A stretch of DNA of 64,000 nucleotides from Flavobacterium sp. 102 (GTDB lineage Bacteria; Bacteroidota; Bacteroidia; Flavobacteriales; Flavobacteriaceae), in contig NZ_RBKX01000001.1 of assembly GCF_003634615.1 (NCBI RefSeq), forward strand, positions 1,736,001-1,800,000. Direction: 5' to 3'. The notes beneath the pieces are model-generated. The model searched no databases. It saw nothing but the letters and a program-made list of their open reading frames with translations, and had not been told where the DNA came from. Shown here piece after piece: positions 15,984 to 25,057 of this stretch (its first letter is position 1; the number at the start of each line of letters is the position of its first letter). Both the position numbers and the translations under genes were made by a program.

Positions 15984-17375
15984 ATGCTTCTCCAAGCAGC
16001 GTTTATCAAGGACAATACTACCGCATTTATAGATGTTGACGGAAATACATTATCCTACAAAGCATTGTCTGATTTTTCGATGGTCTTCTTTGAGCAAATC
16101 AATAAGCGCACGTTAATTTTTATTTTTTCAGAAAATACTTTTGGTTCAGTAGCTGGTTATGTTGCAGCTTTAGAAACTAAAATTGTCCCGCTTTTGCTTC
16201 ATGCCGGAACGGATAAAGCGTTAAGAGAGGAACTAATTAATAAATACAAACCTGAATACTTTTGGCTGCCTGAATCAATGGCTGCCGAATTTAATCATGA
16301 AGTTGTTTTCAGTGCCTTTGGTTATGTTTTGCTGAAAAGCGGTTTACAACCACCAATTTTGCATGAAGACTTATCGTTATTGTTGCCTACTTCTGGTTCT
16401 ACCGGCAGTCCTAAATTGGTGCGTCACAGTTATAAAAATATAGAAGCCAACGCCCGGAATGTCGGGAAAGTTTTTGATATCAGTAGCCATGACAGAGCTT
16501 TAGCCGTTTTACCGATGTATTATACTATGGGTCTTTCAGTGATTACAAGTTATTTGTATGGTGGAGCTACCATTTTACTATTTAACGGAAGTTTGACTGA
16601 TGGGGTATTTTGGAAATTTTTGAAAGAACAAAAAACCACCATTTTGACCGGTGTTCCCTATAGTTTTGAAATTCTTTCCAAGTTGCGATTTACCCGTATG
16701 GATTTGCCCGATTTAAAAATTGTATCGCAAGGTGGTGGAAAATTGAACGCGAGTCTGTTTAACGATTTTGCCGAATATGCAGAACGAACCGGCAAAATGT
16801 TTATTGCCACTTATGGACAAACAGAAGGAACGGCAAGAATGGCTTACCTTCCGGCAGCGTTTGCCAAGACTAAAATTGGAAGTATCGGAAAAGCAATTCC
16901 GAACGGAAAATTATTTTTGATTGACGATAATGGAAACGAAATTTCGGAAGCAGATGTTCCCGGAGAAATGGTTTACAGTGGGCCAAATGTGACTTTAGGC
17001 TATGCCTACACCGGAGAAGATTTGCAAAAAGGCGATGAGCGTCAAGGTATTTTACCAACGGGTGATATCGCTATTCAAGACCAAGACGGTTTTTTCTACA
17101 TTGTTGGCAGAATAAGCCGATTCCTCAAGTTGTATGGAGTCAGAATAGGTTTGGATGAAGTGGAACAGCTTATTTTTCAGGAATTTGGTGTAGAAAATAT
17201 TTGCACCGGCACAGATGAAAAAATGAAAATATATGTCACGGATGAGACTGTAGTAGCAGCCGTTGCTTCTTTTGTCATTCAGAAGACAGGTTTGTACCAT
17301 CAAGCATTCGAAGTATTATTCATCCCTGAAATCCCTAGAAATGATGTTGGTAAAATCATTTATAACTTTGACTAG
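15984..17375 (+). CDS. AMP-binding acyl-activating enzyme (acyl-ACP/acyl-CoA ligase)
   Basis: 463 residues, a little shorter than typical acyl-CoA ligases. Adenylate-forming motifs are all visible: PTSGSTGSPKLV near residue 135, YGQTEGTARMAYL near 275, TGDIAIQDQDGFFYIVGR near 357, FLKLYGVRIGLDEVE, and the C-terminal catalytic lysine in PRNDVGKIIYN. It should activate a carboxylic acid with ATP and transfer it to the pantetheine thiol of one of the carrier proteins, or to CoA, as starter or as recovered product. Loading of a free short-chain or hydroxy acid onto ACP is the likely role here; the substrate is not predictable. Confidence 0.85.
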   Translation: MLLQAAFIKDNTTAFIDVDGNTLSYKALSDFSMVFFEQINKRTLIFIFSENTFGSVAGYVAALETKIVPLLLHAGTDKALREELINKYKPEYFWLPESMAAEFNHEVVFSAFGYVLLKSGLQPPILHEDLSLLLPTSGSTGSPKLVRHSYKNIEANARNVGKVFDISSHDRALAVLPMYYTMGLSVITSYLYGGATILLFNGSLTDGVFWKFLKEQKTTILTGVPYSFEILSKLRFTRMDLPDLKIVSQGGGKLNASLFNDFAEYAERTGKMFIATYGQTEGTARMAYLPAAFAKTKIGSIGKAIPNGKLFLIDDNGNEISEADVPGEMVYSGPNVTLGYAYTGEDLQKGDERQGILPTGDIAIQDQDGFFYIVGRISRFLKLYGVRIGLDEVEQLIFQEFGVENICTGTDEKMKIYVTDETVVAAVASFVIQKTGLYHQAFEVLFIPEIPRNDVGKIIYNFD

Positions 17376-17407
17376 ACAACCATTCTTATTTCTTGAACAC
17401 AATTTTT

Positions 17408-18028
17408 ATGAAAATTCACCAGTATATCAATCCACACAGACTCTCCAATACCTATGTTTTGGATTTGGCTGCCGGTAAAGTTGTTTTAATTGATGTTGGT
17501 AATTTTGATACCAAACCTTTCACCGCATGGTTGAAGCAAGAAAAAAAAGAGTTGACCCATGTGATTTTAACCCATGAACATGCCGATCATTGTTGTGGAA
17601 TTGATGCTTTGGCTGAGGCATATTCGTTTGAGTTAATTTGTACTTCAAAGTGTGAAGAAAATATCAGAAACTGTCGTCAAAATTTTTCCTATTATTTAGA
17701 AGAAATTGATACCTTCGAAGTCAAACACAGCAAGGTAGCCATTGTGAAAGATTACGAAGTAAAAAACATAGCCGGTCAGTCGTTTACCTTTATAGAAACT
17801 CCGGGTCATAGTCCCGGTGGAATGTGTGTTTTATTGGGAGATATTTTGTTTACAGGTGATACTATTTTAAACGGAGTAAAATCGCCACTCACTTTTCCAC
17901 ACAGTAGCCGAAAAGATTATCAGTATTCGATGGAGAAACTGAAAGGAAATTTGAAGAAAGGAATGACAATATATCCGGGACACGATCGCTTTTTTTTATT
18001 CGAAAGCTTTGAATCGCTGTCTGTTTAA
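17408..18028 (+). CDS. Metallo-beta-lactamase-fold hydrolase (possible thioesterase)
   Basis: 206 residues from the ATG at 17408; a TTG at 17393 would add five residues and is less likely. Zinc ligands of the glyoxalase II-like fold are complete: LTHEHADH near residue 55, ETPGHSPGG near 134, LFTGDT near 150 and IYPGHDR near 193. Family members hydrolyse thioesters or phosphoesters, among others. As the last gene of the acyl cassette it could release or proofread acyl groups on the carrier proteins. MBL-fold thioesterases acting on ACP-bound polyketides are known from some fungal systems. That role is inferred from context only. Confidence 0.75.
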   Translation: MKIHQYINPHRLSNTYVLDLAAGKVVLIDVGNFDTKPFTAWLKQEKKELTHVILTHEHADHCCGIDALAEAYSFELICTSKCEENIRNCRQNFSYYLEEIDTFEVKHSKVAIVKDYEVKNIAGQSFTFIETPGHSPGGMCVLLGDILFTGDTILNGVKSPLTFPHSSRKDYQYSMEKLKGNLKKGMTIYPGHDRFFLFESFESLSV

Positions 18029-18073
18029 ATAGAATATATTACTGAGATGAATATTAGTTATATTTAATAAAAA

Positions 18074-18676
18074 ATGTACAAACTTTTAGTAAAGCCGGTA
18101 TTCGATTTTTTGATTTCCTTACTAGGTCTTATATTGTTGTTTCCGTTTTTGTTGCTTTTTACAATCTTATTATTTTTTGCCAATAATGGGAAGCCGTTTT
18201 TTTTTCAATTGCGTCCCGGTAAAAAAGGGAAGACCTTTAAGATTGTTAAGTTTAAAACCATGAATGACAAAAAAGACATTGAAGGTAAATTGCTTCCTGA
18301 TGCACAAAGGTTAACGGCAGTCGGGAGTTTTGTTCGCAAGACCTCAATTGACGAATTACCTCAATTAATCAATGTCTTGAAAGGCGATATGAGTTTAATC
18401 GGACCAAGACCTTTGTTGACGACTTATTTACATTTGTATGACGATTTTCAAAACCGAAGACACGAAATCAAACCCGGAATCACCGGTTGGGCACAAGTCA
18501 ATGGTAGAAATGCTATTTCATGGAAAAAAAAATTTGAATATGATGTTTGGTATGTAGACAATATGTCTTTGTCTGTTGATCTGAAAATTTTATTCAAAAC
18601 TATTTTAAAAGTATTCAAAAGAGACGGTATTAATGCTGCTAATGCTGCCACTACGGAGCCATTCAGTGGAAAATAA
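18074..18676 (+). CDS. pglC: PglC-like phosphoglycosyl transferase (initiating sugar transferase)
   Basis: A 200-residue monotopic phosphoglycosyl transferase. One N-terminal membrane segment (about residues 9-35) is followed by the catalytic domain with RPGKKGKTFKIVKFKTM, SIDELPQLINVLKGDMSLIGPRP and PGITGWAQVNGRN. The Asp-Glu pair in SIDELPQ is the conserved catalytic dyad. The small size and single helix match PglC, which moves a phospho-aminosugar from UDP to undecaprenyl phosphate, rather than the larger WcaJ/WbaP enzymes. It directly precedes PglE- and PglF-like genes, so its substrate is probably the N-acylated aminosugar made by them and the PglD-like enzyme at 12165. Confidence 0.88.
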   Translation: MYKLLVKPVFDFLISLLGLILLFPFLLLFTILLFFANNGKPFFFQLRPGKKGKTFKIVKFKTMNDKKDIEGKLLPDAQRLTAVGSFVRKTSIDELPQLINVLKGDMSLIGPRPLLTTYLHLYDDFQNRRHEIKPGITGWAQVNGRNAISWKKKFEYDVWYVDNMSLSVDLKILFKTILKVFKRDGINAANAATTEPFSGK

Positions 18677-18701
18677 ATTTAAATATTAAGCAAAAATAAC
18701 A

Positions 18702-19856
18702 ATGATACAATCAAAAATTTGGCTTTCTTCTCCGCACATGGGAGGTAATGAACAAAAATTTGTCAAAGAGGCCTTTGATACCAATTGGGTTGCTCCTTTA
18801 GGTCCAAATGTTAACGGATTTGAGCAGGATTTAGAAAATTTTTTAAATGATGATGTTCATGTTGCCGCTTTGAGTTCGGGAACTGCGGCGATACATTTGG
18901 GTTTAATTTTACTAGGTGTTCAGGCAGGTGATGAGGTTATTTGTCAAAGCTTTACTTTTTCGGCTTCTGCAAATCCTATTCTTTACTTAGCGGCTACTCC
19001 TGTTTTTATAGATAGCGAAAAAGAGACTTGGAATTTATGTCCCATTGCTTTAGAAAAAGCTATTGTTGACCGAATCGCCAAAGGGAAAAAGCCAAAAGCT
19101 ATTATTGGGGTCCATCTTTATGGAATGCCTTTTAAAATTGATGAAGTTAGAGCGGTAGCACAACAATATGGAATTCCTATTTTGGAAGACAGTGCCGAAG
19201 CTTTAGGAAGCAGTTATAAAGGTAAAAGATGTGGTACGTTTGGGGATATATCTGTATTGTCTTTTAATGGCAATAAAATCATAACGACTTCTGGTGGCGG
19301 TGCTTTGGTGACTCATACTGCTAAGCAAAAAGATAAAGCCGTTTTTCTTTCGACTCAAGCCCGGGACAATGCGCCTCACTATCAGCATAGCGAAGTAGGT
19401 TATAATTATCGTATGAGTAATATATCTGCCGGTATTGGAAGAGGGCAAATGGAAGTATTGGAAAATCATGTCAATTTAAGACGTAAGATGCATGATTTTT
19501 ATCAAGCGTATTTTGCTGATAAAAACGGAGTAACTGTTTTTAGTGAACCCAATGCTGATTATTATTCAAACCATTGGTTAACCAGTATTACAATTAATCC
19601 TATAATTACCGGTAAAAGCAGAGAGGATTTAAGGTTGTTTTTAGAGGAACACAATATAGAGTCAAGACCATTGTGGAAACCCATGCATTTACAGCCGATT
19701 TTTGCCCAATACCCTTATTATGGGACAAATGTTTCGGAGACTTTATTTGATGAAGGACTGTGTTTGCCTTCAGGATCAAATTTGTCCGATGCCGATAGGT
19801 TGCGATTAGAAAAAACACTTGATGATTTTTTTAATAATTTACTAACTAAATGTTAA
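18702..19856 (+). CDS. pglE: DegT/DnrJ/EryC1/StrS aminotransferase, PglE-like
   Basis: A 384-residue PLP enzyme. The PLP lysine is Lys192 in SFNGNKIITTSGGG, a signature typical of the PglE/LegC subgroup that makes UDP-4-amino-4,6-dideoxy-GlcNAc from the 4-keto sugar. An EDSAEALGS segment near residue 162 provides the ring-stacking and pyridine-N contacts; the N-terminus starts IWLSSPHMGGNEQKFV as in this group. It stands between the PglC- and PglF-like genes, completing the dehydratase-aminotransferase-acyltransferase-transferase set of a bacillosamine-type pathway. Confidence 0.88.
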   Translation: MIQSKIWLSSPHMGGNEQKFVKEAFDTNWVAPLGPNVNGFEQDLENFLNDDVHVAALSSGTAAIHLGLILLGVQAGDEVICQSFTFSASANPILYLAATPVFIDSEKETWNLCPIALEKAIVDRIAKGKKPKAIIGVHLYGMPFKIDEVRAVAQQYGIPILEDSAEALGSSYKGKRCGTFGDISVLSFNGNKIITTSGGGALVTHTAKQKDKAVFLSTQARDNAPHYQHSEVGYNYRMSNISAGIGRGQMEVLENHVNLRRKMHDFYQAYFADKNGVTVFSEPNADYYSNHWLTSITINPIITGKSREDLRLFLEEHNIESRPLWKPMHLQPIFAQYPYYGTNVSETLFDEGLCLPSGSNLSDADRLRLEKTLDDFFNNLLTKC

Positions 19857-19864
19857 AATTAGTT

Positions 19865-19872
19865 TAATTTTG
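19865..19872 (+). promoter_or_regulatory. Candidate -7 box (TAATTTTG) before the PglF-like gene
   Basis: TAATTTTG fits TAnnTTTG and lies 20 bases upstream of the ATG at 19893. No TTG is found at the expected -33 spacing, so it may be a chance match. Confidence 0.25.
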
Positions 19873-19892
19873 AACCATTGACCACATGACGC

Positions 19893-21839
19893 ATGAATAA
19901 AACTATTTTTAAAGAATTGGAGCGTAGCATATTTAACAAAAAATTTCAGAATATAGGTTACTTACCTCGCTGGATTATTTTTGCTATTGATGTTTTTATC
20001 GTTTCTGTAGCTTGTATTATTACTACAGTTATTATCAACACCCTTTCGGTAGTTTATAAGAGTTCTTTGGATGTCATTTCGCTCAATCTTATCATTGTTT
20101 TGGTCAATGCGGTTTTCTTTATGGTTTACAGAACCTATTCGGGTATCATAAGGCATTCCACATTTATAGATGGTATTAAATTATTGGTAGCAACTACTTC
20201 TTCTTATTTTATATTGCTTTTCGTCAATATCGGTTACTATTTTCTGACCAACAAAAAATTGTTTTTATCAACAGGTCTGTTTATCACTTTTGTGATTTCA
20301 TTTTTGTTGTTGTTTCTATTCAGGATATTGGTAAAAAACATTTTTGAAAAGTATTTGCAAAGTGATGATAAAAGAAAGTTGATTAAAGCAGTCATCTATG
20401 GTGCCGATGCCAATGCCATTTCTGTTGCCAATGCGCTTAAAACAGAAAAGCCTTCTCGGTTTAATTTGGTTGCTTTTATAGATAAATACAAGCAAACTAA
20501 AACGTCTAAGAGTATATTAGACTTGCCGATAGTCAATCAGTCTAGAGATATCCATGTTATTTTGCGAAGTGTAGGTGCTGAGGCCTTAATTATTGCCGAG
20601 AAGAGTCTTACCAAAGAGGAAACCGTTGCTATAGTTGAGGAATGTTTGGAATACAATTTTAAGGTATTTACGGTGCCTTTAATTACAGACTGGGAAGATC
20701 AAAAGCAGATTTCCAATCAACTTAAAAACTTTGATATTGAAGACTTATTACATCGAAAACCAATAGTTTTAGACAGTAAAACCATTTCTTCTCAAATCAA
20801 TGGAAAAACGGTTTTAATAACCGGAGGCGCCGGATCTATTGGCAGCGAGATAGTTAGGCAAGTCATTCATTTTTCACCCTATAAAATCATTATCCTAGAT
20901 CAGGCAGAATCTCCACTTCATAATTTGCAACTAGAAGTTTCTGAAATTTCTAATAAAGTAAGAATACGAACTGTATTGGCCGATGTTAAAAATTTTGAAG
21001 AAATGGAATATGTCTTCCTAACCTATAAACCCGATTATGTATACCATGCTGCGGCCTACAAGCATGTTCCTTTGATGGAGGAAAATCCGGCACAAGCTAT
21101 TTTTACCAATGTGATAGGAACTAAAAATCTTGCCGATTTGTCGAGTAAATATAAGGTTGAAAAATTTGTGCTTATTTCTACAGATAAAGCGGTAAATCCA
21201 AGTAGTGTAATGGGTGCCAGCAAGCGTATTGCTGAGAAATATGTTCAGTCGTTGAACTTTCATTTGTTGGAAAGCCAGAAAAACAATGTCACTAAATTTA
21301 TTACAACCCGATTTGGTAATGTCTTAGGTTCTAATGGTTCTATAGTTCCATTATTCACCAAACAAATTCAGGAAGGCGGGCCATTGACCATAACACACCC
21401 AGAAATTATTAGGTACTTTATGACCATTCCAGAAGCTTGTCAGCTTGTATTAGAAGCAGGTGCTATGGGGAATGGTGGTGAAATTTATATTTTTGATATG
21501 GGTGAGCCGGTAAAGATTATTGATTTGGCTAAAAAAATGATCAGATTGGCTGGTTTTGTGCCTGATAATGAGATTAAAATCAAGATTATAGGCTTAAGGC
21601 CAGGCGAAAAATTATATGAAGAACTACTCAATGATGCTTCAAAAACATTGCCTACACACAACGAAAAAATCATGATAGGACAAGATAATTTAGATAATTT
21701 TGAAGATGTTAATTTGCTTATTTCTACCTTAATCCAAACTGCAAAAAAATCTTCAAGTGCTGAAATTGTTGGGTTGATGAAGAAAATTGTACCCGAATTT
21801 AAAAGTATGAACTCGGTATTTGAGACCCTTGATAATTAG
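19893..21839 (+). CDS. pglF: Membrane-bound UDP-GlcNAc 4,6-dehydratase, PglF/CapD-like
   Basis: 648 residues. Four to five N-terminal membrane helices (about residues 25-150) are followed by a CoA-binding-like Rossmann domain (KAVIYGADANAISVANAL near 168) and a C-terminal SDR-type domain. The latter has TGGAGSIGSEIVR near 310, AAAYKHVPLMEENP near 388 and STDKAVNPSSVMGASKR near 430. This is the architecture of PglF, which converts UDP-GlcNAc to the UDP-4-keto-6-deoxy sugar as first step towards bacillosamine-type sugars. The order here, PglC-PglE-PglF, supports that reading over an epimerase function. Confidence 0.88.
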   Translation: MNKTIFKELERSIFNKKFQNIGYLPRWIIFAIDVFIVSVACIITTVIINTLSVVYKSSLDVISLNLIIVLVNAVFFMVYRTYSGIIRHSTFIDGIKLLVATTSSYFILLFVNIGYYFLTNKKLFLSTGLFITFVISFLLLFLFRILVKNIFEKYLQSDDKRKLIKAVIYGADANAISVANALKTEKPSRFNLVAFIDKYKQTKTSKSILDLPIVNQSRDIHVILRSVGAEALIIAEKSLTKEETVAIVEECLEYNFKVFTVPLITDWEDQKQISNQLKNFDIEDLLHRKPIVLDSKTISSQINGKTVLITGGAGSIGSEIVRQVIHFSPYKIIILDQAESPLHNLQLEVSEISNKVRIRTVLADVKNFEEMEYVFLTYKPDYVYHAAAYKHVPLMEENPAQAIFTNVIGTKNLADLSSKYKVEKFVLISTDKAVNPSSVMGASKRIAEKYVQSLNFHLLESQKNNVTKFITTRFGNVLGSNGSIVPLFTKQIQEGGPLTITHPEIIRYFMTIPEACQLVLEAGAMGNGGEIYIFDMGEPVKIIDLAKKMIRLAGFVPDNEIKIKIIGLRPGEKLYEELLNDASKTLPTHNEKIMIGQDNLDNFEDVNLLISTLIQTAKKSSSAEIVGLMKKIVPEFKSMNSVFETLDN

Positions 21840-21845
21840 TTTTGA
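21838..21845 (+). promoter_or_regulatory. Candidate -7 box (TAGTTTTG) before the wza-wzc pair
   Basis: TAGTTTTG fits TAnnTTTG; its first two bases lie in the stop codon of the PglF-like gene. The preferred wza start is 50 bases downstream. The nearest upstream TTG (21821-21823) is 14 bases away, closer than the usual -33 spacing. Confidence 0.28.
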
Positions 21846-21894
21846 TTCTAATCAATCATAAATTATGCTATATTTACAACCCAAAACTTACCCT

Positions 21895-22668
21895 ATGAAT
21901 TTTAAATTTATAACAAAATCAGCTTTTTTATTGATTTCATTGGTATTGTTGTTTTCCTGTGCTTCTAGAAAAGACATTGCTTACCTTCAAAATGTAGATT
22001 CTCTTCAAAACAGCAAGGAAGCATTAAATTACGAGCCAAAATTACAAAAAGATGATATGTTAAGCATTATAGTTTCAGCCGATCAGCCAGAACTGACGAT
22101 TCCATTTAACATGCCTCAAATACAAGGTAATTATCAAATTAACGAAAACCAAGATGGAATTAAAACTTATTTGATAGATGCTTATGGGTTTATTGAGTTT
22201 CCGGTAGTTGGTAAAATAAAATTAGCCGGACTTAGTCGCTCTGAAGCGGTTACTAAACTCCAAACATCTATAAAAGAATACATTACCAATCCGACAATTA
22301 ATTTAAGGATTTTAAATTATAAAGTATCTGTTTTAGGAGAAGTGCTTAAACCGGGAACTATTAGGATTAACAGCGAGAGAATAACTCTTTTAGAAGCTAT
22401 AAGTCAGGCCGGTGATTTGACTATTTATGGTAAAAGAGATAATATACTTGTCATCAGAGAATCAGACGGAAAAATGACTTATAATCGTATAGACATTACC
22501 AACGCTGATTTTATTAACTCTCCTTTTTATTATCTTTCTCAAAACGATGTTGTTTTAGTAGAACCTAATAAAACCAAGATGAACTCTTCAGTAATTGGTC
22601 CTAATGTTACCACTATAATATCAGCTTTATCGCTTTTAGGAACCATTTTAATCATTCTTACCCGATAA
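21895..22668 (+). CDS. wza: Wza-like outer-membrane polysaccharide export lipoprotein
   Basis: 257 residues from the ATG at 21895, chosen because it places a lipoprotein signal at the very N-terminus with the lipobox LLFSC and Cys22. An in-frame ATG 30 bases upstream would bury that signal. A Poly_export domain (LQKDDMLSIIVSA at about 46, GFIEFPVVGKIKLAG near 98) is followed by an SLBB-type domain (YKVSVLGEVLKPGTI near 143). A C-terminal hydrophobic helix (TTIISALSLLGTILIIL) is the form common in Bacteroidota. It forms the outer-membrane export pore together with the Wzc protein encoded one base downstream. Confidence 0.9.
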   Translation: MNFKFITKSAFLLISLVLLFSCASRKDIAYLQNVDSLQNSKEALNYEPKLQKDDMLSIIVSADQPELTIPFNMPQIQGNYQINENQDGIKTYLIDAYGFIEFPVVGKIKLAGLSRSEAVTKLQTSIKEYITNPTINLRILNYKVSVLGEVLKPGTIRINSERITLLEAISQAGDLTIYGKRDNILVIRESDGKMTYNRIDITNADFINSPFYYLSQNDVVLVEPNKTKMNSSVIGPNVTTIISALSLLGTILIILTR

Positions 22669-22669
22669 T

Positions 22670-25057
22670 ATGCAAGATCAATCTTCCTTTAGACATGCAC
22701 ACAAAGACGACAGTCTTGACCTCAGAGAACAGTTTGATAAGTATTTCAAGTATTGGCCTTGGTTTATTATTTCAGTGATTGTTTGCGTTGGGGTTTCTTT
22801 TTTGTATTTGAGATATACTGTGCCACTTTACCAAGCGAGTGCTACTATTTTAGTAAAAGATGAAAAGAAAGGGAGTTTAGAATCTGAATTATCTGCTTTT
22901 GCTGATTTGGGATTGATGAAAGGTATGAAAAGCAATGTCGATAATGAAATTGAAATTATAAAGTCGAGATCTATTGTTAAAACTGCGGTTAAGAAACTTA
23001 ATTTTAATATTTACTATTATACCGAAGGTAGGGTTAAAGTAAAAGAACTCTATGAAGACAGACCTATAGATGTTTCTTTTTTTGAGTCGGATGATACTTT
23101 TTACACCAAAAGACAATCCTATGTAATCAATTCAAAGACGGAAAGCACTTTTGAATTGCAAACTACCGAAGGAAAGCCAATTAATGTTTTTAAGTATGGT
23201 TCAACCATAAGATTAAGCAACTGTAAGATGGTTGTAATCAAAAGAATGTTATCGTCTAAGTTAAATAATCAGGATTTCTCTGTGACGGTAAGTGTTAATA
23301 ACATTGACAACGTTGTTCAGGGATATAAGAGCAGGCTGACTATTGCTCCTTTAAACGATAAATCGAGTGTTGTTGAGTTAACGTTAAATGATCCGGTTGC
23401 TAAAAAAGCCGAAGACTTACTTAATACCATTATTGCCATCTATAATCAAGATGCTATTGATGATAAGAATTATATTTCCAGAAATACCCAAAAGTTTATT
23501 GATGAACGACTACAGTTTATCACTAAAGAGCTTGGAGATGTTGAAAAAGAAGGAGAAAGTTATATGACTTCTAACAGATTGACCAACATTGCTTCTGATG
23601 CAGATTTGTTTATTCAAAATTCAGTCGATTTTGAAAAGGCTTTAATAGAAACCGAAACACAAATCAAAGTTGTATCGAGTATGTTGGATTATCTTAACGG
23701 CTCTTCACAAGACGATATCATACCTAGTAATCTTATTCCTTCAGACAAAAATGGCAGCAATAGCAATGCCGCCGATTTAATTAACCAATATAATGGTTTT
23801 GTAATCGAGAGAAACAGAATTGTTAACGGAGGTGGTACGCCCAAAAATAGTGTCGTAATCAATTTAAACAATAGAATTGATGATATGCGAAAAAGCGTTA
23901 AGGAGAGCCTGAATCGCTTGATTGCTTCTCTTAAAATTAGAAGGTCGGATTTACAAGCGCAGGATAATATGCTAAGCGGAAAAATTTCAGAAATTCCTAA
24001 GCAAACCAGAGAACTTAATGTCATTGGTAGACAACAAAAAATAAAAGAATCATTATATCTTTATTTGCTTCAAAAGAGAGAAGAAGTAGGTATTTCACTC
24101 GCGGTAACTTCACCAAAAGCCAAATTGATTGATGAGGCTAAATTCAAAAATGCCCCAATATTTCCTAAATCCAATATTATTTTATTGATTGGGTTTACTT
24201 TAGGTTTGCTCATTCCGTTTTTAATAATTTACTTAATTGATTTATTCGATACCAAAGTTAAAAACAGACAAGATATAGAGAACAACACCATAATTCCTTT
24301 TTTGGGTGATATCCCAAAATCAGATACGGAAGATGAAATTATCAGTGCATCCAGCCGTTCGAGTTCGGCTGAGGCCATTAGGATTGTGAGAACCAATTTG
24401 GAATTCATGTTGAATTCTGTTCCTGAAAATAGGGCTAAAACTATTTTTGTTACTTCAACTATGCCTAAAGAAGGGAAAACTTTCGTGGCTATTAATCTTG
24501 CCAGTACTATAGCGCTAACCGGAAGAAAGGTTTTACTTATAGGGCTTGATATTAGAAATCCGAAAATAGATAAGTATCTGAATGTTCCTGCTAAAGGGCT
24601 TACCAATTATATTGTTAAATCGGGACAAAAAATTGATGATTTTATCACCAAACTTGATGCGTTTGAAAATTTACATGTGTTACCTTCAGGGGTTATTCCG
24701 CCCAATCCTGCGGATTTGCTTTTGAGTCCTAAAGTGGATGAAATGTTCGAGACTTTGAAGCAACAATATGATTACATAGTGGTTGATACCGCTCCGGTAA
24801 GTTTGGTTACCGATACCTTGTTGGTTGCGAAACACGCAGATGCTTTTGTCTACATTGTCAGAGCAAATTATCTTGACAAACGATTGTTAAAAATTGCTGA
24901 TAGTTTTTATCAGGAAAAGAAATTGCCTAATATGGCTATTCTACTTAACGATACCATTTGGAGAAAAACTTACGGCTATGGTTACGGTTACGGTTATGGC
25001 TATGGAACTGAAGAAGAAAGAAAATCTTGGAAAGGTAAGTTATTTAAGAAAAAATAA
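22670..25057 (+). CDS. wzc: Wzc-like polysaccharide co-polymerase / tyrosine autokinase
   Basis: 795 residues. A Wzz domain begins with a first membrane helix at about 24-45, followed by long helical periplasmic coiled-coil stretches, a GNVR-like hairpin (GRQQKIKESLYLYLLQKREE near 455) and a second helix at about 503-526. A cytoplasmic BY-kinase domain follows, with Walker A TMPKEGKTF near 600, Walker A' VLLIGLDIRNP near 621 and Walker B YIVVDTAP near 702. The C-terminus has a (Tyr-Gly)6 run at residues 768-779, the autophosphorylation cluster. It controls chain length and export with Wza. The opposite-strand phosphatase gene overlaps its 3' end by 18 bases. Confidence 0.92.
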   Translation: MQDQSSFRHAHKDDSLDLREQFDKYFKYWPWFIISVIVCVGVSFLYLRYTVPLYQASATILVKDEKKGSLESELSAFADLGLMKGMKSNVDNEIEIIKSRSIVKTAVKKLNFNIYYYTEGRVKVKELYEDRPIDVSFFESDDTFYTKRQSYVINSKTESTFELQTTEGKPINVFKYGSTIRLSNCKMVVIKRMLSSKLNNQDFSVTVSVNNIDNVVQGYKSRLTIAPLNDKSSVVELTLNDPVAKKAEDLLNTIIAIYNQDAIDDKNYISRNTQKFIDERLQFITKELGDVEKEGESYMTSNRLTNIASDADLFIQNSVDFEKALIETETQIKVVSSMLDYLNGSSQDDIIPSNLIPSDKNGSNSNAADLINQYNGFVIERNRIVNGGGTPKNSVVINLNNRIDDMRKSVKESLNRLIASLKIRRSDLQAQDNMLSGKISEIPKQTRELNVIGRQQKIKESLYLYLLQKREEVGISLAVTSPKAKLIDEAKFKNAPIFPKSNIILLIGFTLGLLIPFLIIYLIDLFDTKVKNRQDIENNTIIPFLGDIPKSDTEDEIISASSRSSSAEAIRIVRTNLEFMLNSVPENRAKTIFVTSTMPKEGKTFVAINLASTIALTGRKVLLIGLDIRNPKIDKYLNVPAKGLTNYIVKSGQKIDDFITKLDAFENLHVLPSGVIPPNPADLLLSPKVDEMFETLKQQYDYIVVDTAPVSLVTDTLLVAKHADAFVYIVRANYLDKRLLKIADSFYQEKKLPNMAILLNDTIWRKTYGYGYGYGYGYGTEEERKSWKGKLFKKK
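24971..25006 (+). repeat. Six tandem hexamers coding (Tyr-Gly)6 in the Wzc tail
   Basis: Six in-frame TAY-GGN hexamers give alternating tyrosine and glycine. Codon third positions vary, so the repeat is imperfect at DNA level, which argues for selection on the protein. Copy number could still change by slippage in six-base steps without breaking the frame. Confidence 0.85.
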
